A model generated the notes under the pieces. It made no database searches and was not told the DNA's origin. It worked only from the letters and a program-made list of their open reading frames with translations. From the NCBI GenBank assembly GCA_002426015.1, contig DINS01000035.1, positions 332,363-338,849 of the forward strand: a DNA stretch of 6,487 nucleotides. The letters run 5' to 3'. Position 1 is the stretch's first letter. Every line of letters begins with the position of its first letter. Position numbers and translations under genes: made by a program. Origin of the DNA: Flavobacteriaceae bacterium UBA5534. Lineage in GTDB: Bacteria; Bacteroidota; Bacteroidia; Flavobacteriales; Flavobacteriaceae. Below are positions 6,132 through 6,487 of the stretch, piece by piece.

Positions 6132-6487
6132 CTAAATATATTTTGAAAGTTTCATGTCCCTAATTTGATCTTTAACAGGATGGTATAACCATCCTTTTGC
6201 TTCAATATTATTTGAGGTTTGCTTTTTCTTTTCAATTAGAGAGAAAGACATATACTCTATATATTTTTGCATCAACAAGAGTTCTGATAGCGTTTCAAAA
6301 TTTGAATTAATTTCATTTTGATATAAAAAATATCTTTTTTCGTATTCTAACCAAATATTTTCAAGCCAATTACCTTTGGGTTTAATTTTTATTGGTGGTA
6401 CAGGTTCATAATTAACAGGAAACGCTTTAACCGTGACTAGTAATACTATTTTAATTTTTTCAACCTCATTAGAAATTAAACTATATA
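6132..6487 (-). CDS. Unrecognised protein, C-terminal part (partial at window edge)
   Basis: A minus-strand frame is open from the right edge to TAG at 6132-6134 and gives 117 residues. It contains a short hydrophobic strand (KIVLLVTVKAFPV), a proline-lysine stretch (EPVPPIKIKPKGNW) and a probably helical section rich in Glu, Tyr and Leu (WLEYEKRYFLYQNEINS onward). It ends in a charged tail (GWLYHPVKDQIRD, then MKLSKYI). Its length without stops in AT-rich DNA, its balanced composition and its orientation with the other genes support real coding. I do not recognise the family. The start lies outside the window. The stop is 111 bp upstream of the cyclase start, so the two may or may not share a transcript. 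Confidence 0.7.
   Translation of the reverse strand, partial: YSLISNEVEKIKIVLLVTVKAFPVNYEPVPPIKIKPKGNWLENIWLEYEKRYFLYQNEINSNFETLSELLLMQKYIEYMSFSLIEKKKQTSNNIEAKGWLYHPVKDQIRDMKLSKYI

Overview
The window looks like chromosomal DNA from the phylum Bacteroidota, most likely class Flavobacteriia. It is AT-rich and has weak or no Shine-Dalgarno sequences. Its protein families are typical of that group: an RteC-family protein, a long AsmA-like protein, a small PF13568-type outer-membrane beta-barrel and a four-helix membrane-anchored class III nucleotide cyclase. No rRNA, tRNA, CRISPR array, transposase or integrase is visible.

Layout, left to right. Positions 1-36 may hold the last codons of a plus-strand gene. 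Positions 37-329 carry no gene but are rich in hairpins, including two neighbouring copies of a two-tier hairpin element with a conserved loop and compensated stems. All clear genes after that lie on the minus strand, so transcription runs right to left. In transcription order they are: the 3' end of an unrecognised gene that enters from the right edge (6132-6487), the nucleotide cyclase (4944-6020), the beta-barrel gene (4254-4836), the asmA-like gene (1257-4232) and rteC-like (330-1166).

The beta-barrel gene is broken. A 4-bp tandem duplication (GCTA GCTA on the coding strand, 4542-4549) shifts the frame and causes a premature TAG. Removing one copy restores a single 192-residue beta-barrel protein with a signal peptide. 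Its stop lies only 21 nt before the asmA-like start, so the two genes may share a transcript and the lesion might affect asmA expression.

Functionally, this is a cell-envelope pair (beta-barrel plus AsmA-like protein) beside a membrane-bound cyclic-nucleotide signalling enzyme. It is flanked by an isolated RteC-like regulator with none of its usual conjugative-transposon partners. I do not see a multi-gene novel system. The most notable items are the hairpin repeat pair, the precise frameshift footprint and the unusual purine-site residue of the cyclase.
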